Assembly (NCBI GenBank): GCA_026214975.1
Contig: JAOBSW010000714.1
Span: 1 to 64,000, forward strand
DNA from: Gentiana macrophylla
Taxonomy: Eukaryota > Streptophyta > Magnoliopsida > Gentianales > Gentianaceae
Reading direction: 5' to 3'
Length of the DNA: 64,000 nt
Part shown: positions 35,501 through 48,129 of the stretch, piece after piece
Position numbering within the stretch: the stretch's first letter is position 1
Layout: every line of letters begins with the position of its first letter
Notes under the pieces: model-generated
What the model saw: the letters and a program-made list of their open reading frames with translations, nothing else
What the model was told of the DNA's origin: nothing
The model's database searches: none
Made by a program: the position numbers and the translations under genes

Positions 35501-35845
35501 CTACACAAGACTTATCAATATTCGGTCAAATCCATATATTATAGAAATATATGACTTCCAATGACCAAGAGGTTTGCTTTTTATCCACAAAGGACATAAG
35601 CCTTGGCAGTCATCCATCATAAGTTCATAAGGCAATACCTTACATTTTCGAATGAATCCAGTTCTGTTTGTTTGGCAAGAAAGTCTCGGGGAATCACCCC
35701 TATTTTCTCGCTTTTGAGCGAAATCATGAATTACCGAATTCATTCTACTCTTTTTCGTGTAGATCCAATTACTCCCACTGGGCCTGAGACTCTCAGGTGG
35801 TTCTACAAGATTATGAACAGCTCTGGAGTACCAAACTCCATTCAC
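35501..35845 (-). pseudogene. Copia reverse transcriptase N-terminal relic of L1
   Basis: An open stretch of 114 codons. Its beginning, Val-Trp...NLVEPPESLRP followed by Ser-Asn-Trp-Ile-Tyr-Thr-Lys-Lys, matches the copia polymerase start (Val-Trp-x-Leu-Val-x-x-Pro...Gly-Cys-Lys-Trp-Val-Tyr-Lys). The rest of the frame does not match and the catalytic Tyr-Val-Asp-Asp box was not found. Confidence 0.55.
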
Positions 35846-35849
35846 AGGG

Positions 35850-38800
35850 TTATGGCTTGTAAACCAACCTCTATTATCAGAATCCTATACTACTCACAAA
35901 AGAGCCATAGGTCATCAATCGATCCTCAGACTACAAAGTCCGCAGAAACCGTAATGGGTAATGGATAAACCATACTCCCACTATTTTCTTGGTGTATCGA
36001 AATTCTGATCTAGTTTAGCAGTATTTAGTGTTATCACCAACAACCAAAGTTGGATGTGGTTTGATCTAATCAGTAAGTAACTACCTTGAGTATCCGTACT
36101 CTAAGGTTCAAGGTTTGTTGTTCATAGACTCTATCAGAAAGGATGCAACAAAGATATTTGTCCTTCCGGATGTCAAGAATCGATAATGAACCTTTCTCTC
36201 AATTCTTCAAGATATATCACGATTTGGTCAGCGACCCGAGCGTGTGCGTGAAATTCGATCCTACCATCAAGCGTCATGTGCTAAATGCTTATATTGCGGA
36301 ATTTGGGTGAACCGAATCCACTCATTATCCGTTAATTCCAAAGCACATTCTAGGTAGACTTCTCGGTTCTACATTTCAATGTAAACCGTTATTTCACTTC
36401 AATATCTTTATTGAGTTAAGCGGTGTATTGTAGCACATCTACAACTATGTAAGGCAATTCAATGGTTTCTTCCTTAGTGAAAGCATTTCACTATGAGGCG
36501 AGCCGAACATCGAGTCTCTACAGGACTATGTGATGGCCCATTTTAAAGTATAGAATACTCCATCTCAGCGAGAATCCGAGACACCATAAAATATTTTGGA
36601 TAAACTTACCGGAGTGTTTGAATAGTTATCGAGACAAGAAGTCACTACTCGGAAGCTCCTACTAGCTTGTATCTTTCATCGGACCCGAAGGTCGTCATGA
36701 ACAAGCTATGTTACTTGTTTATAACCATTATCCTTTCCCGATTGAAAGGAAACTTAGTCATTGAACCTTTGAGACAATATAACCAGACTGGGAGAAAGGA
36801 ATCACCCTGAGCCAGTCTTTAGGTCTTGTCTTTTAGGGACTATGCACTAACTATGGAATATGAAGAAGCGTTTATCGAAATATAGAAACCAATTGCTTTT
36901 AATAGTTCTTAAGATGGTACATATCGTATTTGACATTTCTTAGTGGTTTTGACTTTATCAAACAAAAGTCGAGTCTTAGATTCGTACTACAAATGGTATA
37001 TTCACTTTCTATAAGACAAACAAATTATCGAATAAAAGGTAAATCCATTCGTTCCAACGAATCTTAAAGAAAAATAAATCTTCTGCGATATCCAAGGATT
37101 GAATCGAGATTCATTTCCTCATATCACTCCCACTATTTTGCTAAAATTACGCCCGTTGTCTATTAATCGTTAATGCACAACTATCTCGTTCTTCCAAAGA
37201 ACATAGCCTAAGAGAAAATCACCAAGGATTCATAGGTTGGTGATCGAAATCACTATCCTTATCCTATGACTTTCGGTTTGTTAATTTTCGTTTTTAGCCT
37301 TAAAATCAACTCGATTTTAGATGACTAACACTTTTAGACATATTCTCCCATTCTTGACTTTCCGTGAATGGAAGCAGATCTTGAACCAATGGTTCGTTTG
37401 AGTAGACACTACTCTTGAACCGTGGGATGTCTATTTCGATTGTTACTTGTTAGGACTTCTCGGATTTTCTATCATACCGAGAAAAAAACAACAAATCATA
37501 ACATTAAAGCTCCCACTAGTTTATCGGTTCCAAATACCGTCTAACCGAAGAATGCTTCTATTTTATGATTTTCCAATTTTTCAATTTGAAAATCTCTCGT
37601 GTAAACACTTACACAGTTCTAATGTTTCAGGAAAAACAACAAATCATAGAACTCCCACTAGTTCATCGATTCCAAATATCGCCCAACTAGCGACATTTCA
37701 TGACTTTCCGGTTTTCAATTAGAACGATTACGTGTGTAGTCAATTACACTTTTCTAATGTTCTAGAAAAACAATAAATCATAAAGCTCCCACTAGTTCAT
37801 CAATTCCAAATATCGTCCAACTAGTAACACTTCATGATTTTCCGATTTTTCAATTAGAAAATTTACTCGTGTAATTACTACACACTTAAAATTCACTAGA
37901 AGAATTTCAAAGTCCGAAATCACCTTTGATCAAACTAAGTTTGTCTCCCATTTAACACAAATGACACTAGTGACATACCCATATGTCACTCACGTTTTAA
38001 AAGGCTTAAGAGAAAATATCTCTTTGAAAAATAATTGCATTATCAATTAACTAGTTCAACGTCCTAGTTACTTTCCACTTTTAACGAAGTCAATACTAGT
38101 CAATTATAAATTTTAAGCAATTTAGTAAGGGATATAATGTCTGTAAATAAAATGACATATATTAATTCAAGTTTAACACTACTATATTATTTTATTTTAG
38201 GAATTGTAAACTAAAAGTAAGTCTACTCTACCATTCCAAGGTTTTAACCCCGCATCTCAGTGCCGCCGTAGGGTAGGTCAAAGAGATGAGACGGTTAAAT
38301 CAATGAATAACTTGTGAGAATCGGACATCCCACGAGAATCGAACATCCCTTTATTCATTGACTACCTTCCTTTTAGCCTAGGTATTTATCAAAAATACCC
38401 TTGATGAGTGTGACCTACTATATCGGATCTCTTAGACGCGCCCGAGAGTGTGCCGTCGTAGGATAGGTCGGTGACCCGACGAGTACCGTAAATCCTATCC
38501 TTTCGGAGACCAAGCCATGAATGTTGATAGGGGTGAACACCATCCGTAGGGGACGAAATCAAAGCGCCGCGCGGCGTCACCTCTCTCACTTACTTGCATC
38601 ATAGTAGAGGCCGTGGGGTTGTTGTCGCCTCCCCGCTCCCACTCAATATTTTGGAAGTGGTTGTGGGTTAACTAACCACGTCTTTTGATGTTATCATAAA
38701 AGCTCATCAAATCAAGGATTCGAAAGGTGTCGGTGGCGTAGGCAAGCCTACCCGTCCTATTCGTTGGAACATATGTGATGACCGGACGAAATCGGGTCAA

Positions 38801-40100
38801 AACGACCTCATTGAGATAAGAAGGAATCACCCTCCGTTCCCGGTGTAGCTTAGTCTTGCCGGACCCCGTGCATACATCACACTAGGAGGGTTAAGTCGGT
38901 CGAGCCTAGCTCGATTGACCACCCAACCTATAAAGCGAACCGCTTTTATCCAAGATTTATTGTTCTTTTACCATCATTCAATCTCGTAGACACTACGAAT
39001 TGAAAGCGTGATCTCGTTTGTGCTTTAAGGCGGTTCACCGAGAACACACACCGAAAAGGCTTAACGATTTCATAACCCGTCCTCGGATCTTTAATTAGTT
39101 ACTAAATTAATTAATTACCACGTATTAATTAAATTTCAACTAATTACGCGAGTTTGTATACATGCCTATTTTAATTACCAAAATTAAAATTCTACATGTA
39201 TGCATGGAGTGGATTTATGATATGATGCATGTCATGGCAATTCCGATTTTATATCTATTTTATGATCAAACACATAAAAATAAATTACGGAAAATTTAAA
39301 CACCGAGATGGATCGTTGGTACCCCCGACTAACCTATTTTCTAAGGAAAAGTAAAATTTAATCTAGGTCTTCAAATCTCGATCTTGATCTTGATCTTGAA
39401 ATAACTTCCGGATCTTGAACCTTCGATCTTGTACGAACCCTAACGAGCAGCGAGGAGAGAGGCGTAATATACCAATATATTTAATATATATCTATATTAT
39501 CAAATTGTTTTATATAAAAAAACTTATTATTATTATTATTATTTTTAACAATTCACGGCAGCTTTTTTTTTTTTTTTTTCTTTAATTTTATTTTGTTACA
39601 GCATAAGGCCTTGCGGCCAAAAAAAAAAAAATTAGGTTACTAAAAAAATTTGCTGCCGTGACCTAAAATAAAAAAATTAGGTTACCCTAAAAAAATTGCT
39701 GCCGCCGATGGAAAAAAAAATAATTAACTAAACAATTCGGCCTCCTCCCGTTTTACCTTTGATGATCTTCAATACCACGATCTTCAATACACCATCTTCG
39801 TAAATGCCTCGAACAGGAACATCAAAATTATAATAAAAGATGCTACTTTTACATAAATTTCAAAATTTGACATAAATAAAAATACATCTATGCTCAATTG
39901 TTACTAAACAAAGGAGCTACAATAGATCTAACGAGTAAATAGTACCAACCCCAATCCATCTCTTCAACCAAGACATTCATAACATAAAAAAATAAATAAA
40001 TTTCGGCCCCCTTTATTTAAAAAAAAATTGGGACAAAAAATCTACATGTTTTACCACTCCTAGATCTAATATTTTATACGTATAAATATAGATCAACCTG
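35850..40100. other. L1 interior without recognisable genes
   Basis: Expected to hold integrase, protease and gag in a full copia element, but I could not identify them in either strand. It holds a three-unit tandem repeat (37486-37890), three copies of a GTCGTAGGATAGGTCGG-like motif counting one at 34589, and T- and A-rich runs near 39558-39720. Confidence 0.5.
37486..37890. repeat. Three tandem units of 135-142 bp in L1
   Basis: The block AACAAATCATA...CTCCCACTAGTT...CAATTCCAAATA recurs with TCCCACTAG at 37511, 37653 and 37788. Units differ by scattered substitutions. Confidence 0.75.
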
Positions 40101-40112
40101 TCTCTGATACCA
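40101..40112 (-). promoter_or_regulatory. Primer-binding site of L1
   Basis: Minus strand TGGTATCAGAGA, complementary to the initiator methionine tRNA end, one base from the 5' LTR. Confidence 0.8.
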
Positions 40113-40113
40113 C

Positions 40114-41936
40114 TGTTAGGAAAATATCATCGCAACGGAAGCGATTTAAGGATCTAGATCTATATAATACACGTAATAAAACATTAAATCTACATCTACA
40201 AGTAAGTTGTAGAACATACCTCTTGGATCTCTAAATCCAAGTTGAAGAACCGCAATAGAAAAGAAGATGTGAAGAGCACCACGATCTTCCGCACGTGTGA
40301 TCCAAGCAATTCCCGGTGGAAGGAATTCTCGACTCGAACCCCTCCGATATGCTACCGGAAAAATCTCCAAGATTTTCCCTTAAACCCTTGGCGAAATTAT
40401 CACTTCTTCTCTCTAAGAGGAGAAGTCGAAATTTATTGTGTGTTGTAAGGCTTGGGAGAACTCTCTTTATATAGGAGAGTAAAACTTAGCCTCCAAGGAT
40501 TTTATAATTAATACAAAATCAATTATAATAATCCTATTAAATAAAAGATAATCTCAAAATATTCTAGAACAAATCAAGAACATTTTTATCTTTATTATTT
40601 ACCATAAATATTTATCCAATAAATATTTTATGCACATGTCTTTTTAACACACAAGAAAACTAATTCCTTGTCAAAATAAAGACACATGTGGCGCCACAAA
40701 CATATATTGACCTAATAATATTAATTTTGCCATTACACAATAATTGGGCCAAGATTATGGAAAATGTCTTTTCCACATATTTAATTATTTAGCCCAACTA
40801 ATTTAATAGTCCACTAAACAATTAATTCACATATCGTTTTAATAAAGTCCAACATGAACTAAATTAATATTATTAGGATTCGACGTCCGAGAATATACAT
40901 GCTATATTAGGAGGCACGTCGGGGACCATGGACTAATAATCGTGACTCCGATAAATCAAATAAATAATTATCTTATGAGCGTAATAATTATATTCGATAA
41001 ATCAATCACATGGAATATGCCACCATAATCCCGTGATCGCACTCCTCCGATTATAAGATTATATTTATCTCCTCACGAAAGTAATAAGCGCCCTTGATAT
41101 AATCATTTCATATGGATTAATCCTCCATGCATTATTCATTCTAAATCGGGAAGTTACCGTTAACCTTTTCGAACATCTTGTCCTTACTTACCATTAACCC
41201 CCTAGTGATCAATAATTCAAATAACTCACTGGTAGCTAATCAGTGTAATATGAATCCCATGGATCGATCAATGTCTAGGATTAACTCATAAGGGACCTGT
41301 CTATCTACTTCCATAAATGGAAGGAATGGATTCCGTATCTGTGATAACACAGACTACTCACTCAATCCAGTACAATGCCAAGATGGGGTAATTCAGATCA
41401 CAGACTCAGTGTAATCCTTAACCGTCAAGTCAAACCTCATACTGATTCAAGCAGTCGACTGTGATCACCTCAGGATTAAGATATATCCATAATATGATCA
41501 TCTAATGATTCGATAAGACTTCTCAATTACGGAATTATATTGAGAACTCAGATCAAATCGGTCCAGCCCTATATGATATATCTATCATATATAAATGCCC
41601 CATTAGGTTCCCTTAACCGAAAGTCCGGATAAGACGATCACACCTATCGTGTTATGGGCGCATTAATAGTACGTTAAAGGGGAGACCCGATACTCTCGAT
41701 TAACTTTACTACGGACTAATTGTATTTTAAGTACATCTTCACTAACTCAATCCTCCCGTGTATATCTCATACACTGAGTTAAGTGATTACATAAACGATA
41801 TACTCAGGGTTTTCTGTAGTGTAAATACTATTTGTCACATCGGTGATTATGAGAATAATAAATATGAATAATAATATCATTTCATTTATTAAATAAAACA
41901 ATTACAAAAATTGTCTTTCGGGCATCACACCTAACA
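40114..41936 (-). repeat. 5' LTR of L1
   Basis: 1823 bp, partner of 32575-34413. Differences by eye are mostly CG to CA or TG changes (for example CGGATCACGGACTCG against CAGATCACAGACTCA), plus small indels. Confidence 0.85.
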
Positions 41937-41941
41937 GCCAT

Positions 41942-42900
41942 AACCCGAGATATCTGATTTATTCAGTGGATTTTTCGTGCTGGTTGGGTTGGTGGGCTGC
42001 CTCATGGGGCGTTATTTCCCTCCGATTTGTACTTGTCGAGGGCTCCATGTGTGACCAGCTTTAAATTTATCTCCTCAACAGTCGGCAGAAGCTTGTGTTG
42101 TGTCCATGGTCTCTGTGGTATTCGTTGTACTTAGTCATGTCATGATTTTTCCTCTGGTCGCTTCATATTGGGCGATGATTAGGGAGTTCATCCTTGATCT
42201 CGTGCATGATCTCTTCTATAGGAGCAGTTAGGGGGTGTACTTTTCTTCCTTGAATTTCTCAGGCCTATTGATTTCCCTGGTGCAGCTCTTACCCTCTTTT
42301 GCCGAGCTGGGCTCAGTTTTGTCTCTTCGTCCGGACGGTGGACACAGAACATCTTCAGAGGCAGAGAATTTTATAGCCGAAGAGAGCATCTACTATAGAT
42401 TTTCGGGCCATTTGAGGGCGAACTCAGCCTTGAGTGGGCCTTTAGTTAGAAGCTTGTCATGACCATGCATTCGGCGAGACCCCAAGTCTCATCATAAACT
42501 CTGACAAATCTATCATAATAGCTTTGAGTCGACTCACCTACTCCCTGCCGGACCTCATAAAGGTCGTCTAATGTCTTTTAAAGCTGACCCGCCGACTTGA
42601 ATTCAGCAACGATTTTAGATTGGAGCTTGGGCCAGGAACTGATCGACCTGGCAAGCAATGTAATGGCGAGTCAAGTCATTATAATTTGATTCATAGTTCG
42701 ATTTTAGCCAATTATACATCCCAGAGACAATGTAATGTCATTTTTTTTTCTGTGTACTTGATTAATGAGATCATTGTATGGCCTTTGCTCCCTCAACTAA
42801 TTTTTCTTAAAAGTTTTTTTTTGTCTAACGGTAGTACAACGGTTCCAGAAGACCAAAGTGCTGAACAGCAGGACGCCGTATGGATTGCCTGAAAAGTTCC
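41942..42900 (-). pseudogene. Ty3/gypsy gag relic S2', right of L1
   Basis: Continues S2' across the L1 insertion, matching 21113-21709 and then S1. The gag core (about 42620-42400) and Cys-His part (about 42140-42060) are on the minus strand and broken. It runs directly into the sequence homologous to 9764, which shows the original order of the segment. Confidence 0.65.
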
Positions 42901-43701
42901 GCTACAAGGAGATTATAGTTGGAAGAATATCAATCTTCAAATAGACTCATTTGATGTATCTTTAAAAAAGAAGTGGCTGTAAGAACTAAGAAGTGATTGT
43001 TTTAGAGATTTTTTCCCTTTTTTTTTGGACGAGAACTACAATGAAGCATAAGACACACGATGAAAAATGAAACGAAACACCCGAAAAAAATATAGAGAGA
43101 TTGAAGGAAAAAGAAAGAAAAGATTACAAAATGAATAAATAGGACACACTACTTTTTTTAGTTGCAAAAAGGACAAACAATTTCAAACGGACAAGAATAC
43201 CCTTTTAAAAGGGAAGCGTGCATGTCTTCAGTTTATTCCGCTTCCTTCAGGTTTGGTGTTGTTTGTTTGTTTGTTTTTTTTTTCAAACATCCGTAACTTT
43301 TGATTTATAACTCCGATCATCGAAAGTTTTTCACCAAAATTCATATTTTTTTGCTCTTTAATTTGAGCCCAAATACGATACCCTTCCGACGTAAATTTTG
43401 AAAGCCGAAAGAATATTTGCATTAACCGAAGCGTTTTTCTTATAAACGACCGTAACTTTTTATTTAGAACACCGATCATCAAAATTGTTTCATCAAAGTT
43501 CATATTTTTTTATCTTCATTTTGAGACCTCATTTGATACATTTTCGACGTAGTGTTTGAAAGCCGAATTTAATCGTAGCATTTGCACTAACATAGTATCG
43601 ATGCTTGATGTCGATGAAACAATATCGATGTCGATGAAACATCATCGAGATCGAAAGGCTTAATTCAAGTGACTACTTCAAGACACACATATCTGGCTCA
43701 T
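42901..43701. other. Non-coding part of the duplicated segment, second copy
   Basis: Collinear with 9764-10512. No gene seen. It ends at the left target site CTCAT of E2. Confidence 0.6.
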
Positions 43702-45394
43702 TGATGAGAGACAAATTGTCGCTTATTATTATGACATTTTACCCCATTTCTGATACCACTTTGAGTATTATTGTACCAATTCAAGTCATTAATTATTTAT
43801 TTTCATCCATATGTGTAGATAGTAATTATTATATAAAATATCATATTTTATAGGTTTTGTACCGGTTTAGTAACCGGAGCGTCGTGTCGGGTTTACGCTT
43901 GGTATTTTGGTGATTTACTGCAGGATTATAGGTTGACCAAGACCCCGAGTTACGACACGTGTTGAGCCTAAAACACGTCTTTTGAGGGCTAGAAGAGTGT
44001 GCCGGAAGCTATCAAGTTCAAACGGATCAATTGTCTTTTGCGTTTCTACCATAGCCTATCTTCAAAGGACATTTGACCCAACTTAAAGGCATTTTCTGGG
44101 GAATACTTCTTCATAAGAGTTGTAGATCAAGAAATGATCTTTCCAACGCACTTTGAATCACATCAATCGGAGGTCTACAGCTCAAGTTATGATCATTTTA
44201 CCGAGACCCGGTGCAGACCGAATCTTTACCGGCGCACGCGCCAAATCGTCGCAAAAAGCTGTCAGATGCTGTCGGAAGTTAGTTATACCGGCGCGCACGC
44301 CGAAACGCCACAGAAGTAGATTTCAGCATAAATACATCATCCAGGATCACATTTTCCCCAATCTTTCAACCCCATCTTCTTCTTCCCCTTCTTCTTTTCT
44401 TTCTTGCGGACTTTATTAGTTAAAGGCTCTTAGAGACGAAAATTAGTTACAATATTTAGCTATTTTCATCTCAAAATTAATTCTTTGAATGTTAACTCAA
44501 CCGGTTGGGGTAGTTAATTGGATGAAGCTCAACACCAAGATCAGTCGGCTCCATGAATGATCTACGAAGATGATTGAAGATTTTCCTTTGAAATTCAACG
44601 GTTGTAATCGGTAATATTCTAGTTTTATTTTTGTTTTGATAATCTTATTGCTATGAATACTAATTTTAACATGTTAGTAATTGTAGTAATGAGTAGCTAA
44701 ATTTGTAACTAGCCAAGATGATGTTGTTGTGATAATTATTAATCTCTATTATGTTGATTGGGAATGTTAATTCATGTATTTCATAGCTTTTTGTGTTGTT
44801 GCTATCTTTTTCTATTTTCACTGTATTGCTTGTTGGTGTTGGATTGATCATCTAACACTAGCACACACACACTTAGTTGAGACCGAACGGAGATATTAGG
44901 TGTGGGAGAAGGAATAGGAGAACCGGAAGGTAAAATTGGCCGTCTGACTGAACCCTCTTTCTTATCCGGGGAAAGAATATTTGTACTCGAGAGCTTAATC
45001 ATGTTGAATCATTAGGTCTAGGGTTCTTAGACCAAGGAGGAGACATAGAGTAGTATCGTACACTCGTATGAGGGGAAACTACTAGCTTAGGAGTGCACCG
45101 GTAACACACACTTGAACACTAAAGGAAGGTTGGTAGGTAGTTCATTCCCATGATGCTAGTAGAGTTATACCTGATCAATGCATTGTCTTGGCTAGGCTTT
45201 TTATCATTTTATTACCCATTGTAGTAGTAGATTTTAGAAAAATTTACTTTCGTTAATTCGACTTAGATCAAGATAATAATAGCTTTTGGTGTTCAACCTC
45301 ACAATCCTCGTGGGATACGACTTTGACCACTTACTAGACTACAATTGACCCGGTACACTGCCGGTAAGATTGGACACCTAGAAAGTCTCGATCA
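43702..45394 (+). mobile_element. Solo LTR E2
   Basis: 1693 bp, TGATGAG... to ...CGATCA, in the opposite orientation to E0, E1 and E3. The flanks are CTCAT (43697) and CACAT (45395). The first copy of the segment reads GGCTCATATAAGG at 10514 without the insert. It shares with E1 the block TACCGGTTTAGTAACCGGA (43861, inverted in E1 near 23465) and an end block with GGTACACTGCCGGTAAG near 45353-45369. No interior sequence remains. Confidence 0.75.
44210..44301 (+). promoter_or_regulatory. GGCGC-type dyads upstream of the E2 TATA box
   Basis: GGCGCACGCGCC at 44231 and GGCGCGCACGCC at 44290. A shortened partner GGTGCAGACC lies at 44210, 21 bp before the first. The TATA-like CATAAATAC is at about 44328-44336. 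The pairing is less clear than in E0 and E1: the two good dyads are 59 bp apart. Confidence 0.5.
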
Positions 45395-45760
45395 CACATA
45401 TAAGGCTTAATTCAAGGGACACAATATCATATATGGCTCATATAAGGCTCATATAAGGCATACAATATCACTAACAGTATTATATAAGGCATACTGAGAT
45501 CGTGATCGGTAAATGATGATCGATATTAGTATCAGTATCAAGCTAATTTAAAGCTTAATTCAAATGACTACTTCAAGGCACACATATTTGGCTCATATAA
45601 GGCTCATTTAAGGCTTAATTCAAGGGACACAATATCATATGCAACGAAGAGAATAAGATGAGAATGCTCATTTTGTAAATGACTTTGTTAACAAACAACA
45701 CAGTACTAATTCAAGTCTCTTATTGACTAAGGCAAAACCAAACAGCATAGATGTGCATAT
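45395..45760. other. Duplicated-segment stretch between E2 and E3
   Basis: Matches 10517-10868, including the second unit of the 173-bp tandem repeat and the 3' end of the H relic. No separate gene. Confidence 0.6.
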
Positions 45761-46689
45761 TGATGAGCTTAAATTTACCCCTCAAAAATACATTTATAAA
45801 GACTCATGAATGTGGGTAAACTAACTCTAACTGGCAGAGTACTGTGTCGATTGCTAGGATAGCTACGTGGAGTACGAGGTCGTCCCAAGAGAAATGTGGT
45901 TGTGAGTACCAAAATGAACGTCGAACTTAGTCTAGGTGATCAAAGTTTAGGTGGAGTGTTTTATACTAATGCAAAAAGTAAAGTTTAACTAACGATTGTA
46001 GTTCTAGTGATTAAAAGGTATAGCCGAATTATGATCCAACGAGTTATTTTACCCTAAGGAAGACTTGACATGGAGCGTGTTTTAACCAACCTACCTTTCC
46101 ACAAAGATTTTAACGACATCCACGGGTGCCAACTCCTAATTCGGTGTTAAGATCCGAACAACTCTCACTAACACCCTATGTGAAGTTAATTAATTTTCCC
46201 TTTAGAAAACCGATTAACCTAACATGATTACGCTCTTGAGTCGCTCGAACAACGATGAGAAACCTCAGTATTGGAAACGGTCCTAACAACTAGGCCGAAT
46301 CACGCTTAACGATCCCAAACCCCTTTTCCCACATCTCACCGCAAAATACATTTATAGGTTCGATATGTGTGATGATGAACTAAATGATCGGTTTAATTCA
46401 AAGACGCTTGATTAAGTTTTAGGACGTGGATTACTCATTAAAACATTATTTTACGCGCTACACAACTCCCGTTTAATCCCGCTTGTATGCGTTTTACTCG
46501 CTTTTACATAATTCGACTATAACGCACGTTTAGCTATTCATTTTGACGATAATAACGGAATGATTAACGGAAATTATATTAATGAATGGAAAGTAAAAGC
46601 GAATTCATTTTTATAAGTACATATATATATTTATATATATAGATATATAGTTATATAGCTAATAATATATATAATTGCATAAAAGTAAA

Positions 46690-46691
46690 TA

Positions 46692-46740
<49 letters not shown>

Positions 46741-46911
46741 TGCGTAAAAGTAAATACGTAAGTAAATGCGTAAAAGTAAATATAATATATATATATATAT
46801 ATAAGTGCGTAAATAAATGCTGTAAGTAAAATGCGTAAAAGTAAATAAAAGATCAAAACAACGAACTATTGATAACTATACTATTACAACGGTATTTTAA
46901 TTAATTTATAT

Positions 46912-46997
<86 letters not shown>

Positions 46998-47411
46998 GAT
47001 CTACTTATATATAGCCCAAAAGATGAAAAGAAGATGGAAGAAGATGGAAAATGATGGAAAAGAGATCTATATAGTTATATATATCAACAAAACAAAAACA
47101 AAACAAGATGAAGATTTTGATGATGATGATCATGGATGAAGATGATGGTTGACGATGAAGAAAAAACTTGAAGATGGTGATCATGGAAGTTGAAAGAAAG
47201 AGATGGTGAAAAGAGATATATATATATATCTCTCAACAAAAATCAAAACAAAAACAAACAAAAATTGATGATGATGATGATGATCACGATGAAGAGAAAA
47301 AGTGGAGAAGATGAAGATGGAGAAGAAGAGAAGATGGAGAAGAGAAGAGAGCTATTCCCTCTCCCAACTCAAGCTCTCTTTGATGCAATTGAGGGGGTAT
47401 ATATAGGAGAA

Positions 47412-47455
<44 letters not shown>
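46690..47455. repeat. TA microsatellites within E3
   Basis: Long (TA)n runs at about 46695-46737, 46785-46802, 46914-46990 and 47417-47450, with GATGAT-rich sequence between (47040-47340). Apparent ORFs here are low-complexity artefacts. Confidence 0.9.
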
Positions 47456-47457
<2 letters not shown>

Positions 47458-47523
47458 GCATATCTATGGATATCTCCCCGTATCTATGAGAAATCTGATG
47501 AAGATCTGCTGCAAAATACGGTC

Positions 47524-47556
47524 CGGATCGATGCTGAAAAGTCCCGGATCGATCCG
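47524..47556 (-). promoter_or_regulatory. Pair of CGGATCGATCCG dyads in E3
   Basis: The full dyad is at 47545-47556. A partner at 47524 has the left arm and centre intact (CGGATCGAT) and a changed right arm. The starts are 21 bp apart. The TATA box (minus CTATATATACCCCC, about 47393-47407) is 117 bp away because a TA run separates them. Confidence 0.65.
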
Positions 47557-48129
47557 GTATCGTTTCACTGATCCGAATTGTCAAAATTCGTCTACACGAT
47601 GATCGCAGTTCAGTAAAATGGCCATAACTTGAGTTGTAGATATCCGATTGACGTGATTCAAAGTGCGTTGGAAAGCTCTTTCAAAGATCTACAACTTTCA
47701 TGAAGGACACTTCTTCAGAAAATGCGTTTTGATAGGCCATTTGTTCGTCGAAGATATAATTCGATAGTGGTCTACGAACCATCGATCCACTCGACTTTTT
47801 TGCTCATGGCGACACACTCTTATATCCCTAAAAACACCTCTTTTAGGCCTCAAACGTGTCGTTACTCGGGATTTTGGTCAACCTATAATTTCGCAATAAA
47901 CCACCAAAATACCAAACGAACTGACAACGATTACTCCGTTTCATTAAACCAGACAAAACTAGTAAAAACACATAAAAACACGATATTTTACAAAATAATA
48001 ACGACTTATATATTTTTATGAAATTTAGGAATTAAAGACTCAAAATGATATAAAAGTGCTCAAAATGATATCGAAACGGGTGAAATGTTATGAAAATAAC
48101 AGTGAATTTTTCCGTCATCACATATACAA

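Larger units (their letters stand above)
32575..41936 (-). mobile_element. L1: 9.4-kb Ty1/copia element with decayed interior
   Basis: Complete ends: LTRs 32575-34413 and 40114-41936, each TGTTAGG...CCTAACA. Perfect 5-bp duplication GCCAT (32570-32574 and 41937-41941), and the intact target is visible at 21110. The primer site is on the minus strand beside the right LTR. Pol remnants in copia order on the minus strand fix the family: reverse transcriptase start near 35845-35730 and RNase H near 35020-34640. The interior has no long ORF although the LTRs look very alike, so it was probably copied with enzymes from a related element. Confidence 0.85.
45761..48120 (-). mobile_element. Solo LTR E3
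   Basis: 2360 bp, TGATGAGC... to ...CGTCATCA, flanked by a perfect duplication CATAT (45756-45760 and 48121-48125). The unfilled site GTGCATATACAATC is at 10857. It is longer than the other E LTRs because of TA microsatellites. The shared CTACAACTTTCATGAAG block is near 47690. It lies inside the H relic and splits it. Confidence 0.85.

Noticed and set aside
35603..35968. 121-codon plus-strand frame
   Set aside because: Antisense to the L1 polymerase relic, which has motif support.
37486..37890. Regular repeats as a CRISPR-like array
   Set aside because: Only three diverged units of about 140 bp in plant DNA, within a retrotransposon.
39540..39720. Poly-T and poly-A runs as retroposon tails
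   Set aside because: They lie inside the L1 interior with no target duplication or element body attached.
46659..46856. Tyr/Ile-rich frame on the minus strand
   Set aside because: It is a translation of TA microsatellites in E3, not a gene.
47190..47584. Frames in both strands near the TA and GAT repeats
   Set aside because: Low-complexity repeat translation inside a solo LTR; no conserved domain.
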